Assembly: GCA_964511495.1 (NCBI GenBank)
Contig: CAZEFT010000013.1
Span: 21,951-85,950, forward strand
Reading direction: 5' to 3'
DNA: 64,000 nucleotides
From: Litorimonas sp964511495
GTDB lineage: Bacteria; Pseudomonadota; Alphaproteobacteria; Caulobacterales; Maricaulaceae
The stretch's first letter is position 1. Every line of letters starts with the position of its first letter. The notes under the pieces are model-generated. The model worked only from the letters and a program-made list of their open reading frames with translations, did no database searches and was not told the origin of the DNA. Below, piece by piece: positions 8,779 to 17,159 of this stretch. Both the position numbers and the translations under genes were made by a program.

Positions 8779-10083
8779 TTAGGACGTTCGCAAACCTTTG
8801 AAGAGCGACTCTCCGAGTGGCTCGATCAGGTAATCCAACAAAGTACGGCTTTTCCCGGAGTAGATGAATGCATCAACAGGCATGCCAGGAATAATATCAA
8901 CATTAGTGGTTCTAGCGATTTGATCAGCAGGCACTCGAATACGAGCTTCATAATAACTGACAGACGTAACCGGGTCTGTTTTCAAATCGGCACTCACACC
9001 AATCACTTCACCTTCCAGTCTCGGTGCTTGCCACCCTTTATAGGAAGAAAATTGTGTCCGAACGAGCTGCCCTTCGAAGATAGAAGAACGGTCTGCAGCG
9101 GCGATTTGAACAGAAGCCGTAACTTCGTCAATCTGGGGAACAATCTCCATCAAAGTCTCGCCTGAACGGACAACTCCTCCAATAGTGGAAAACCCCATAT
9201 TTAAAACCTCCCCGGATACGGGAGCTTTGATAACGGCGCGATCAAGTATGTCTTGAGCGGCATTGAGTCGTTCTTCGGCGGCTAACAACTCAGCACTTGT
9301 TTCCAACAAATTTACAGCAATTTCATGCGATGCACGCGCTTTAGCTTGTATAATTTGTGCAGTGAAATCCTGTTCCGATGCGAATGCATCCTGTTGCTCA
9401 CTCTGCAATCTTGCAATATCTCCCTCTAATCCAGCGACGAGTCTTTCAGATGCCGTGACCTGATCTTTACGCGCTAATTGTTGTGCGAAAACATCTCGAA
9501 TGGTAACCAACTCCTGACGAGCGGACTCCAAAGCTTTTTGCCCAATAGCAATTTGGTTGCGGCGGGATTTTTGCATATTCTTGGCGGCTAAAATACGCGC
9601 CTCCAAGACAGAAATATCAGCGGTCAACGCCTGTCGTTGTTGTGAAAACAATCCCGTTTCACGTTTGATAATATCCGACTTTTCCGATGCTCCCAAATCG
9701 AGCCTATCCAAGGCAGAAAAGTCCGGTTGATCAGCTTGATCCTGCAACGCCCTCAAACGCGAAACAGAAGCCGCTAAGGCACCATATTCCTGAACCACTT
9801 GGTCCCGACTCGAAAGAGAAGCCGTTTTCTGTAGCACGACTAAGACATCACCTCTTTGAACCGTTTCACCTTCTCGAACAAAAATTTCTTTGACGATGCC
9901 ACCTTCCAAATGTTGAACAACTTGACGATTATCTTCCACAATGATTTGTCCGCTTGCGGCCACACCTTCCTCAAGTGGCGCCAAACTCCCCCAAAGAAGA
10001 AAGCCACCAAATCCAACAGCGCAAATCAACGCCATCTTCCGGACTGTTTTATCCTGAACAGGCCTTTTTAATTCAGGGGTCAT
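8779..10083 (-). CDS. HlyD-family membrane fusion protein of a type I secretion system
   Basis: Periplasmic adaptor, 434 residues. There is one N-terminal inner-membrane span (MALICAVGFGGFLLWGSLAPL), then the lipoyl-like half motif QVVQHLEGGIVKEIFVREGETVQRGDVLVVL, a long coiled coil to about residue 270, the second half motif (AVIKAPVSGEVLNMGFSTIG), and a C-terminal beta domain with PGMPVDAFI. This is the standard HlyD/PrtE layout. The ATG overlaps the stop of the ABC gene by four bases (ATGA), implying translational coupling, and TolC follows 31 bases later. Confidence 0.92.
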   Translation of the reverse strand: MTPELKRPVQDKTVRKMALICAVGFGGFLLWGSLAPLEEGVAASGQIIVEDNRQVVQHLEGGIVKEIFVREGETVQRGDVLVVLQKTASLSSRDQVVQEYGALAASVSRLRALQDQADQPDFSALDRLDLGASEKSDIIKRETGLFSQQRQALTADISVLEARILAAKNMQKSRRNQIAIGQKALESARQELVTIRDVFAQQLARKDQVTASERLVAGLEGDIARLQSEQQDAFASEQDFTAQIIQAKARASHEIAVNLLETSAELLAAEERLNAAQDILDRAVIKAPVSGEVLNMGFSTIGGVVRSGETLMEIVPQIDEVTASVQIAAADRSSIFEGQLVRTQFSSYKGWQAPRLEGEVIGVSADLKTDPVTSVSYYEARIRVPADQIARTTNVDIIPGMPVDAFIYSGKSRTLLDYLIEPLGESLFKGLRTS

Positions 10084-11828
10084 GCGCTCGCTCCTACACG
10101 TCGTAAAGGTTGAACAGTATTGGTCCTCACTTTGGGTTTAGAAGCTTGCAAATATTGCTTAGTATCGGCATTCAAAATGCCACCTTCCCGAATAACCATA
10201 ACTGACTTGGTCGCTTGAATGAGCTTAATATCATGGGTAGCGGCGATTATCATGACGCCGCTTTGGGCCACTTTGTTCAAATGGCTAATCGCCTTATAAA
10301 CAGCTGTTGGATCCAGATTTGCTGTCGGCTCATCTAACAAAATCAAAACAGGAGACCCAAACAGAGCGCGCGCAAGCCCTATGAGTTGTCTTTGTCCAGC
10401 GGACAGGGTTGTCATGCCTGAGGCACCGACTTCTGTATCATACCCCTTGGGTAAACTCAAAATTATCTCATGAGCGCCAGCTTTTTTAGACGCCTCAATA
10501 ATGTCAAAGGCCTCGGCGTCACGCATTCTAGAGATATTTTCTGCAACTGTACCCGGAAGAAGTTCAACGTCTTGCGGTACATACCCAATATATTGACCTC
10601 GGTCCTCAGCCGCCCATTTATGAAGGTTACGCCCTCCCAACGCGACTTCTCCTGAATGAGGCATCCAGGCGCCAGCAAGAGTCTGTAAAAGAGTCGTTTT
10701 CCCGCACCCATTGGATCCAAGTATGGCCATCATGTGACCACCGTTCATTTCAAAGCCGAAAGGACGAATGAGCGCCTCTCGGCTGCCGGGGACCGCAATA
10801 GAGAGGCGGTCTAATTTCAATTGCGCTTCGGGTCGTGGAAGGGGAGTAAAAGCTACCGTTTCCACAGGCGCTTCAATTGAGTCTTTTAATTGATTCCAAG
10901 CTGAACGTGCCTGCGTAATTCCACGCCAACTTCCGACAATTTGATCAATCGGCGCTAAAGCACGGCCTAAGATAATGGACCCTGCCACAATCGCACCGGG
11001 TGAAATCTGTTGCGTAATGGCTAATGCCCCCCCTGCTCCCAATATAAGAATTTGCAGGATTTGGCGACCGGCTTTGGTAAGAGCCGAAAATCCGCTTTCT
11101 CTTCCGCCAGCTTTCAAATTTAGTTCACGAGCCGTATTTTTCGTTTCGCGCCATTTTGACAATGCATGTGTCGTCAAGCCCATCGATACGATAGCAGATC
11201 TTTGCCGGGATAAGCCGGAGGCTAAGTTAAACGCTTTAGAATTTACCGCAGAGCTTGTTTCGTGTGTCCGACGGGTCGAAAATTCAGCAAAGACCGCCAC
11301 GCTTAACAATATCAAACCGCCGACCAAACCCAGCATACCAATCAGTGGGTGAATCATAAACATGATCAGCAAAAAGAGAGGCGCAAACGGTAGGTCAAAA
11401 AACGGGAGAATTGTTTGGTTTTGAAAAAAACCATGAATACGACCTAGGACGCGTAAGTCATTGGGCAAACGTCCTCCGGCATCATGTTGCTTGTCAAACT
11501 GGACAAAAATACGTTCTGATAGTTTTTGCTCCAAACTTTCAGCTGCCAGGTTACACATTTTCCGTCGTCCGGTTTCTGAAGCAGCAAAAACGGCTAAAAG
11601 AAAAACAGAAATCAATGTAATCCAAATGAGCGTATCCTTTGAACCGGACGTCAAAATACGATCATAAACCTGCAACATGTAAAGGGGTGAGACGAGCAAG
11701 AGAATATTGCTGACCAAGCTGAATGATAAAATCGGGATAAAGTAACCGGGGAGTTCTCTTCCCATAGCAAAAATCCAACTAAAGACACCGCGGTTTTGGT
11801 TGGTCTTATTTCTATAAATCTCCGACAT
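10080..11828 (-). CDS. Type I secretion ABC transporter (PrtD-like permease/ATPase)
   Basis: Inner-membrane engine of the exporter, 582 residues, the usual size for PrtD-type proteins without a peptidase domain. The N-terminal half has the transmembrane helices (FIPILSFSLVSNILLLVSPLY and others). The nucleotide-binding half has Walker A GSNGCGKTT near residue 375, the Q-loop region VPQDVELLPGTV, signature LSAGQRQLIGLARAL, Walker B VLILLDEPT and H-loop AATHD. It is first in a three-gene operon with HlyD and TolC. A GAACC-N16-CGAC element lies 54 bases upstream. The adjacent RTX gene is the obvious substrate. Confidence 0.94.
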   Translation of the reverse strand: MSEIYRNKTNQNRGVFSWIFAMGRELPGYFIPILSFSLVSNILLLVSPLYMLQVYDRILTSGSKDTLIWITLISVFLLAVFAASETGRRKMCNLAAESLEQKLSERIFVQFDKQHDAGGRLPNDLRVLGRIHGFFQNQTILPFFDLPFAPLFLLIMFMIHPLIGMLGLVGGLILLSVAVFAEFSTRRTHETSSAVNSKAFNLASGLSRQRSAIVSMGLTTHALSKWRETKNTARELNLKAGGRESGFSALTKAGRQILQILILGAGGALAITQQISPGAIVAGSIILGRALAPIDQIVGSWRGITQARSAWNQLKDSIEAPVETVAFTPLPRPEAQLKLDRLSIAVPGSREALIRPFGFEMNGGHMMAILGSNGCGKTTLLQTLAGAWMPHSGEVALGGRNLHKWAAEDRGQYIGYVPQDVELLPGTVAENISRMRDAEAFDIIEASKKAGAHEIILSLPKGYDTEVGASGMTTLSAGQRQLIGLARALFGSPVLILLDEPTANLDPTAVYKAISHLNKVAQSGVMIIAATHDIKLIQATKSVMVIREGGILNADTKQYLQASKPKVRTNTVQPLRRVGASA

Positions 11829-11881
11829 GATGTCTCTCTTCTTCCAGTCGAGCTTGGCATAAGGCCCTGATCTATTTCTCT

Positions 11882-11906
11882 GTCGTCTGAAATCGATTTT
11901 GGGTTC
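11882..11906 (-). promoter_or_regulatory. Putative ECF promoter of the type I secretion operon
   Basis: On the minus strand GAACC (11906-11902), 16 bases, then CGAC (11885-11882). The same two boxes with the same spacing stand before the RTX, subtilisin and anti-sigma genes. The -35 box is preceded by a T-run that is also the U-tract of the RTX terminator. The start codon of the ABC gene lies 54 bases downstream. Assignment to the local ECF sigma factor is inference. Confidence 0.7.
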
Positions 11907-11937
11907 AAAAAAAGCTCCGCCTTTTCAGGCGAAGCTT
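11903..11937 (-). terminator. Rho-independent terminator of the RTX gene
   Basis: On the minus strand AAGCTTCGCCT (11937-11927), loop GAAA, AGGCGGAGCTT (11922-11912), then seven T. The 11-bp stem has one G-U pair. The U-tract merges into TTTTGAACC, the -35 box of the exporter promoter. Confidence 0.85.
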
Positions 11938-12001
11938 CATAATTAGCGCGCACTCATAAAGAGAGGGGGCGATAGCGCGCTAAAACGAGATAGCTTTAGG
12001 G

Positions 12002-15000
12002 TTAAGCAATCTCAAAAACGTCAAATGGATCAACATAACCCAAGGCATTGCTAATATCATCAGCGATTGGATTATCTGAAAAAGCAGGAGGCAGAACTGC
12101 ACCCTCCACTTCTTCAAAGATCGGCGCGACCTCCACGTCTAACGACTGGAATAAGTTAGATGACTCGGCCATTGCATCTGCTGTCGGTGCCGTTGTGACC
12201 GGCATTCCGTCTTGCCCAATGACAGTTTCAATGGAGATAAGCGTATCTACCTGAACGTCCTCAACAAATACGTTACCGTCACCCGTATCGACATCAGCTG
12301 AGAGAGCCAAGCCTGACGTATCTGCACCAGCATCAACAAGAATATCTTGAAGAACAGGTCCGTTCGTGCCTGGTGCCGAATTGTGGAGGTGGATTGCTGA
12401 AAGCGCGCCATCCCCCAGTGTGATTAACTCTGACGGAGAGATGCCTTCAATATTCAGTGTTGAGCTATAAGTCGCATTCCCAGAGGTATCGATGGTTATC
12501 GTCACTTGACCAGTCCCTGTTGCGTCTGAGTCAGACGCACCATTTGGCTCTTGTGCAGCATCAAGAGATGCATCCAAAACGATTGTGCGTACACCATCTG
12601 TTGTTTGGTCGGAAGAAACTGATAATTGGCCCCGAATCTCTCCGCCATTGAATTCGGAAGTGTGCACATTAAAGTATAAATTACCAGCTTCAGCGGCCGC
12701 AATAAATACGGCATCATTCGCTACTTCGGCCTGTGATACTTCAACAGTGAAACCGAGTTCGCGAGTGGCTGTCCCGTTTCCGTTTTCGTCAAGTTCAACA
12801 ACAACCGGAACAGAAGACGTGGTATAATCGACCGTGTCGTTACCCTCACCGCCATTATAGGTGTCTTCGCCGCCAGTCCAAATGATTGTATCATCACCCG
12901 CACCTGCTTCAATCACATTAACACCACCATCGCCGCGAATAGTATCAGCCTGAGCAGACCCGATTACATTTTCAATGTTTGTGAGTGTCTCATTGACCAT
13001 ACCGTAGCTAGCGATGCCAGCACCCAAATCAACGCTGACGCCGACACCAATATCAGAATGATCTGCGGTATCAATTCCGCGGCCACCATCAAGTGTATCT
13101 TGACCCGTCCCTCCGCGAAGGACGTCATCACCCGATCCACCAATCAGAACATCATTACCTGATCCTCCAATCAAAAGATCATTCCCTATACCACCGTCAA
13201 TTGTGTCATTTCCAGCGCCGCCATCAAGAATGTCATTCGATGTTATCGACGCTTGATTAATCAATATCTGCAGGACTTGCCCCGCACCGCCATTGGCAGT
13301 GAAATCACCGCCTTCGAGTGTTGTCACGGTTCCGGCTGCCGTCGTTCCGCCAAGGATATTAACGGGTGCTCCATTAGGATTCCCTTCGGAGCCGTTAAAA
13401 CCTTGATGAACAGTCACAACCCCATTCTCATCCAGACCCGTATTCGGTCCGGTCTGGTTTAAGAACGCAGCATCTAGCTCGGTATTTACTTCCGTTCCTG
13501 CGTCAAGCACGTCCGTGCCGAAACGCAAGATTTCAATCGGACCAAGGAAACTTCCATCAGAGCTGAAGATTGGATCCGTTAGAGGATTACCCGGAGAGGC
13601 TAAGAAGGCATCATTTGACGGAATAACCATAGTTGCCCAGGTAAAGAAGCCCTGCCCAACATCATCAGGGTTTACGTTGATTGTGAACACCGCAGTTTCG
13701 CCAGGGTCGATAGGCGGTGGCCCTTGTTCCAATCCTGCAATCACACCTTGAGTCGCATTTGCGCCGACTTGAGCAGCAAATTCAGATGTTATAACTGCCG
13801 TGTTTCCATCTTCGGCCAAACGCTCCAGCCCTTCAGAAACAGCGCCTCCGCGATCATAAAGATCAAAATTGGCCCCATCGTGAAACCCGAACCAAACGGG
13901 AGTTAAGAAGGTTCCACCTTCGCCTAAAGTATTGGTTACCGATATGGTAATAGCCTCTCCGTCACCGAATGAGTCACCGGTCAAAATGTCATCGCCCTCA
14001 CCCCCCATTAGAACGTTGTCACCATCATCACCAATAAGCACATCGTTCTGGGCTGTGCCCGTAACATTCTCAATTGAAGTAAGTGTCTCTGAGATCATGC
14101 CATATTCGGCCGTTCCCTCTTCGAGGTTCACCGTGACACCGACACCAATATCGGAATGGTCAGCCGTATCAATGCCTGCTCCGCCATCAAGCGAATCTTG
14201 ACCGCCGCCACCGGCAAGAACGTCATCTCCGTCTCCACCTGTGAGCACGTCATTACCTGCCCCACCGATAAGCGCATCATTACCATCATTGCCAACCAAA
14301 ACATTATCATTGGCATCGCCCGTTAAGGTGTCATTGCCAGAACCACCTGTTAGGTTTTCGAAATTCGTGAAGGTTTCATTGATCATGCCGTATTCAGCAG
14401 TTTCATCAACGAGACTGGCTGTAACGTCGGCACCAATATCTGCAAAAGAATTTGTATCATTCCCTTCACCGCCATCGAGCACATCTAGACCCCCGCCCCC
14501 GCCGATGACGTCATCGCCAGATCCGCCTGAAAGTGTATCATTTCCGCTTCCGCCGAAAAGCACATCATTGCCAGCGCCGCCATTTACAGACTGGCTTCCA
14601 TCCGCCGGGTTAAGCGTGTCATTATTTTCCGATAAGACCACATTTTCAATTGAGATGAGCTGATCAACTTCGACGACTTCGTCAATGACATCACCTTCAA
14701 CGGTTGAGCCATCAGTCGCTCCGCCCGCATCAACAATAAGGTCTTGCAAAACAGGGCCATTTGTACCCGCAGGTGCATTGTGGAGATGGATCGCAGACAG
14801 TGCACCATTGCCTAATGTAACAAGCTCTGATGGTGAAATACCTGTTATGTCTAGCGTTGAGCTGTAGGTAGCATTCCCTTCGGCATCAATTGTGATGGTA
14901 ACCTGGCCCACGCCCGTAGCGTCTGAGTCAGAGGCATCATTCGGTTCTTGAGATGCATCCAAGGTTGAGTCCAAAACAATTGTCCGCACACCTTCAACTG

Positions 15001-16560
15001 TAGAGTCAGATGTTATTGATAGCTGGCCACGAATTTCGCCACCACCAAATTCTTCCGTATGAACATTGAAGTAAAGATTTCCGGCTTCTGCAGCTGCAAT
15101 AAACATAGCATCATCGGCAACAGCAGCCTCTTCAACGACCACAGAAAACCCTGTTTCGCGTGTGGCTGTACCATTTCCATTTTCGTCTAATTGAACGATT
15201 ACCGGAACAGAAGATGTTGAGTAATCTGCCGTATCAAATCCTTCACCACCATCCAGTGTATCTTCACCACCCGACCATATCAGCGTATCGTCGCCAGCGC
15301 CGCCCTCGATAAGGTTGACATTGCCGTCACCCCGTAAGTTGTCGTCATTATCTGAGCCGCGTAGGTTTTCAATATTTGTAAAGGTTTCGGTGACCATGCC
15401 GTAACTGGCAGTTCCAGATCCAATACTGGCTGTGACGCCAAGGCCAATACCTTCGAATGAGTTCGTATCAGTCCCTTCTCCACCATCAATTGTGTCTGCA
15501 CCTCCCCCGCCAGCGAGTATATCATCGCCTACACCACCGGTGAGAATATCGTTACCACCACCACCAAAGAGTGTGTCATTCCCATCTTGACCAGCTAAGG
15601 TGTTGGCATTTGCATCGCCGGTAAGTGTGTCGTTACCAGAACCGCCTTCTAGGTTCTCAAAGTTTGTGAAGGTTTCGGTGACCATGCCGTAACTAGCTGT
15701 CTCATCTGCTAAAGACGCAGTGACGTCTGCGCTGATACCTCGGAAGGAATTCGTATCGTTGCCATCACCGCCATCCAAGATGTCAGTTCCGCCGCCGCCA
15801 GCAATGAGATCATCACCTGCGCCGCCCTCAATCGTGTTTGCAGCAGCACCTGTCGCGACAAGCACATCATCATTGTCAGATCCGCGTAAGTTTTCGATAC
15901 CTGTAAAGGCCTCTGAGACCATGCCATATTCGGCAACACCGCTACCGTCTGCATTGACTGTAGCCGTTACACCCAAGCCAATATCTTCGAATGAGTTTGT
16001 ATCAACACCGTCACCGCCGTTAATTGTGTCAGAACCGCCACCGCCTGCAAGCACATCATCTCCAGAGCCGCCATTCAGTGTATCCGCACCTCCACTACCA
16101 AAGAGTGCGTCGTTACCTTCTCCACCACTAAGGATGTTAGCATTCGCATCACCGGTTAGAGAGTCATTGCCACTACCGCCCGTTAGGTTTTCAATATTTG
16201 TGAAAGTTTCATTCACCATGCCATAACTGGCTGTGCCATCAGCAATACTCGCTGTCGTGTCCGCGCTAATATCTTCGAAAGAATTAGTGTCATTTCCGGC
16301 ACCGCCGTCAATGCTATCTACACCTCCGCCGCCTGCGAGAATATCGTCGCCATCACCACCTCGGAGCGTGTCTGAGCCTGCGCGGCCTAGTAGGGTGTCA
16401 TTACCGCTACCACCATCCAGAGTATCATTACCCTCATCGCCCGTCAGAGTATCATTGCCGCCCAGACCGTTAATCGTGTCATTACCTGCTAAACCGCTAA
16501 TCGTGTCGTTATTGGCCGAGCCCTGAATAACATCATCGCCTGCTGTAGGAAGGTTTGGAT
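12002..16560 (-). repeat. RTX nonapeptide and seven-copy ~100-residue superrepeat region
   Basis: GGxGxDxL-type codon blocks recur from about 16530 to 12880. Seven larger units each carry a YGMV or YGMI core followed by ETFTNIENL-like sequence, with cores near DNA positions 16218, 15925, 15685, 15395, 14385, 14100 and 13000. The first four are spaced about 240-300 bases apart and similar enough at DNA level to recombine or collapse in assembly. The longer gaps hold CHRD-like module 1 and the spondin_N-like domain. Confidence 0.8.
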
Positions 16561-16960
16561 TTACGGGGATGGGGGCAACCCCATCATCGTCGCCACCACT
16601 CACTGCGAGAGCGATTCCGGCAAGAGCCGCCACACCTGCACCAATCATTATTGTGCCATTACCATCCGTAAATTCACTCAACGCGTCAGGGGTCAAGAGA
16701 AATTGACCCGCCTTTTCGATAAACGAATCGGAGGTTAACCGAACAACCTCACCATTTTCCAAAACGATTTCTAAACTACCGTCTTCAAGACGACGTGTGG
16801 AGACAACATTGTTCAGTGTAGCAACATCAACAAGTTGAGCTTCATTCTCCGCAGCATAAGCTTCGTTAGTTAGCGCAACCGCGCCCGCAGCCGCTATCAA
16901 AGCCGCTTTAGAAGCAGTGTTGTTTTTCTTTGAGTTCTTTTTTTTAATCTGGTCCGCCAT
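12002..16960 (-). CDS. Giant RTX calcium-binding protein with CHRD-like and spondin_N-like modules
   Basis: Predicted type I-secreted surface or matrix protein of about 1652 residues. The frame is open to 17026, but the ATG at 16960 has AGGAG ten bases upstream and the predicted transcript start lies near 17030, so I start at MADQIKKKNSKK. Order: a lysine-rich head; a Sec-like segment ending EAYAAE; a beta patch (GSLEIVLENGEVVRL); a Gly/Ala hydrophobic segment (TIMIGAGVAALAGIALAVSGG); RTX nonapeptides (GGxGNDxL); seven copies of a roughly 100-residue unit marked by EYGM or SYGM; CHRD-like module 1 (DNA about 14640-15230); a spondin_N-like domain (13250-13960; WFGFHDG, FDLYDRG); CHRD-like module 2 (12230-12830); and an acidic tail ending DPFDVFEIA, typical of type I export signals. 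The dedicated exporter lies immediately downstream. Adhesin or matrix role is inferred. Confidence 0.9.
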   Translation of the reverse strand: MADQIKKKNSKKNNTASKAALIAAAGAVALTNEAYAAENEAQLVDVATLNNVVSTRRLEDGSLEIVLENGEVVRLTSDSFIEKAGQFLLTPDALSEFTDGNGTIMIGAGVAALAGIALAVSGGDDDGVAPIPVNPNLPTAGDDVIQGSANNDTISGLAGNDTINGLGGNDTLTGDEGNDTLDGGSGNDTLLGRAGSDTLRGGDGDDILAGGGGVDSIDGGAGNDTNSFEDISADTTASIADGTASYGMVNETFTNIENLTGGSGNDSLTGDANANILSGGEGNDALFGSGGADTLNGGSGDDVLAGGGGSDTINGGDGVDTNSFEDIGLGVTATVNADGSGVAEYGMVSEAFTGIENLRGSDNDDVLVATGAAANTIEGGAGDDLIAGGGGTDILDGGDGNDTNSFRGISADVTASLADETASYGMVTETFTNFENLEGGSGNDTLTGDANANTLAGQDGNDTLFGGGGNDILTGGVGDDILAGGGGADTIDGGEGTDTNSFEGIGLGVTASIGSGTASYGMVTETFTNIENLRGSDNDDNLRGDGNVNLIEGGAGDDTLIWSGGEDTLDGGEGFDTADYSTSSVPVIVQLDENGNGTATRETGFSVVVEEAAVADDAMFIAAAEAGNLYFNVHTEEFGGGEIRGQLSITSDSTVEGVRTIVLDSTLDASQEPNDASDSDATGVGQVTITIDAEGNATYSSTLDITGISPSELVTLGNGALSAIHLHNAPAGTNGPVLQDLIVDAGGATDGSTVEGDVIDEVVEVDQLISIENVVLSENNDTLNPADGSQSVNGGAGNDVLFGGSGNDTLSGGSGDDVIGGGGGLDVLDGGEGNDTNSFADIGADVTASLVDETAEYGMINETFTNFENLTGGSGNDTLTGDANDNVLVGNDGNDALIGGAGNDVLTGGDGDDVLAGGGGQDSLDGGAGIDTADHSDIGVGVTVNLEEGTAEYGMISETLTSIENVTGTAQNDVLIGDDGDNVLMGGEGDDILTGDSFGDGEAITISVTNTLGEGGTFLTPVWFGFHDGANFDLYDRGGAVSEGLERLAEDGNTAVITSEFAAQVGANATQGVIAGLEQGPPPIDPGETAVFTINVNPDDVGQGFFTWATMVIPSNDAFLASPGNPLTDPIFSSDGSFLGPIEILRFGTDVLDAGTEVNTELDAAFLNQTGPNTGLDENGVVTVHQGFNGSEGNPNGAPVNILGGTTAAGTVTTLEGGDFTANGGAGQVLQILINQASITSNDILDGGAGNDTIDGGIGNDLLIGGSGNDVLIGGSGDDVLRGGTGQDTLDGGRGIDTADHSDIGVGVSVDLGAGIASYGMVNETLTNIENVIGSAQADTIRGDGGVNVIEAGAGDDTIIWTGGEDTYNGGEGNDTVDYTTSSVPVVVELDENGNGTATRELGFTVEVSQAEVANDAVFIAAAEAGNLYFNVHTSEFNGGEIRGQLSVSSDQTTDGVRTIVLDASLDAAQEPNGASDSDATGTGQVTITIDTSGNATYSSTLNIEGISPSELITLGDGALSAIHLHNSAPGTNGPVLQDILVDAGADTSGLALSADVDTGDGNVFVEDVQVDTLISIETVIGQDGMPVTTAPTADAMAESSNLFQSLDVEVAPIFEEVEGAVLPPAFSDNPIADDISNALGYVDPFDVFEIA

Positions 16961-17036
16961 TGGGGGCTCTCCTGTAAAGCTTTCAATTAGACACATGACA
17001 AATTTGAAGAAATCAAATCCGCACATACAAAGCTCT

Positions 17037-17061
17037 GTCGTGCCAAGCGAAGAATAGGTTC
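17037..17061 (-). promoter_or_regulatory. Putative ECF promoter of the RTX gene
   Basis: On the minus strand GAACC (17061-17057), 16 bases, CGAC (17040-17037), preceded by TTTTT. Transcription would begin near 17030, giving a leader of about 70 bases before the ATG at 16960 and excluding the longer-frame ATG at 17026. Box sequence and spacing are identical to three other sites in the locus. Confidence 0.7.
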
Positions 17062-17093
17062 AAAAAGAAATAAAAATAAATTTTTCAGCCGTG

Positions 17094-17122
17094 AAAAAAC
17101 AAAAACCCGGCATAAGCCGGGT
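17094..17122 (-). terminator. Rho-independent terminator of the subtilisin-like gene
   Basis: On the minus strand ACCCGGC, loop TTAT, GCCGGGT (17122-17105), then TTTTGTTTTTT. It lies 38 bases past the stop codon at 17160 and just upstream of the RTX promoter, so the RTX gene is its own transcription unit. Confidence 0.85.
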
Positions 17123-17159
17123 GAATTAAATACAAACATATTTTCGAATATTCGTTAGG

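Noticed and set aside
14241..16526. Long plus-strand open frames rich in Pro and Ser opposite the RTX gene
   Set aside because: They are the complement of the repetitive Gly/Asp codons; composition is an artefact and no start signals fit.
13000..16560. Regularly spaced repeats that might suggest a CRISPR array
   Set aside because: The repeats are in-frame coding units of the RTX protein with imperfect copies and no unique spacers of constant size.
16961..17026. Longer start (ATG 17026) for the RTX gene
   Set aside because: It lies at or before the transcript start predicted from the GAACC-N16-CGAC element and lacks a Shine-Dalgarno, while ATG 16960 has AGGAG.
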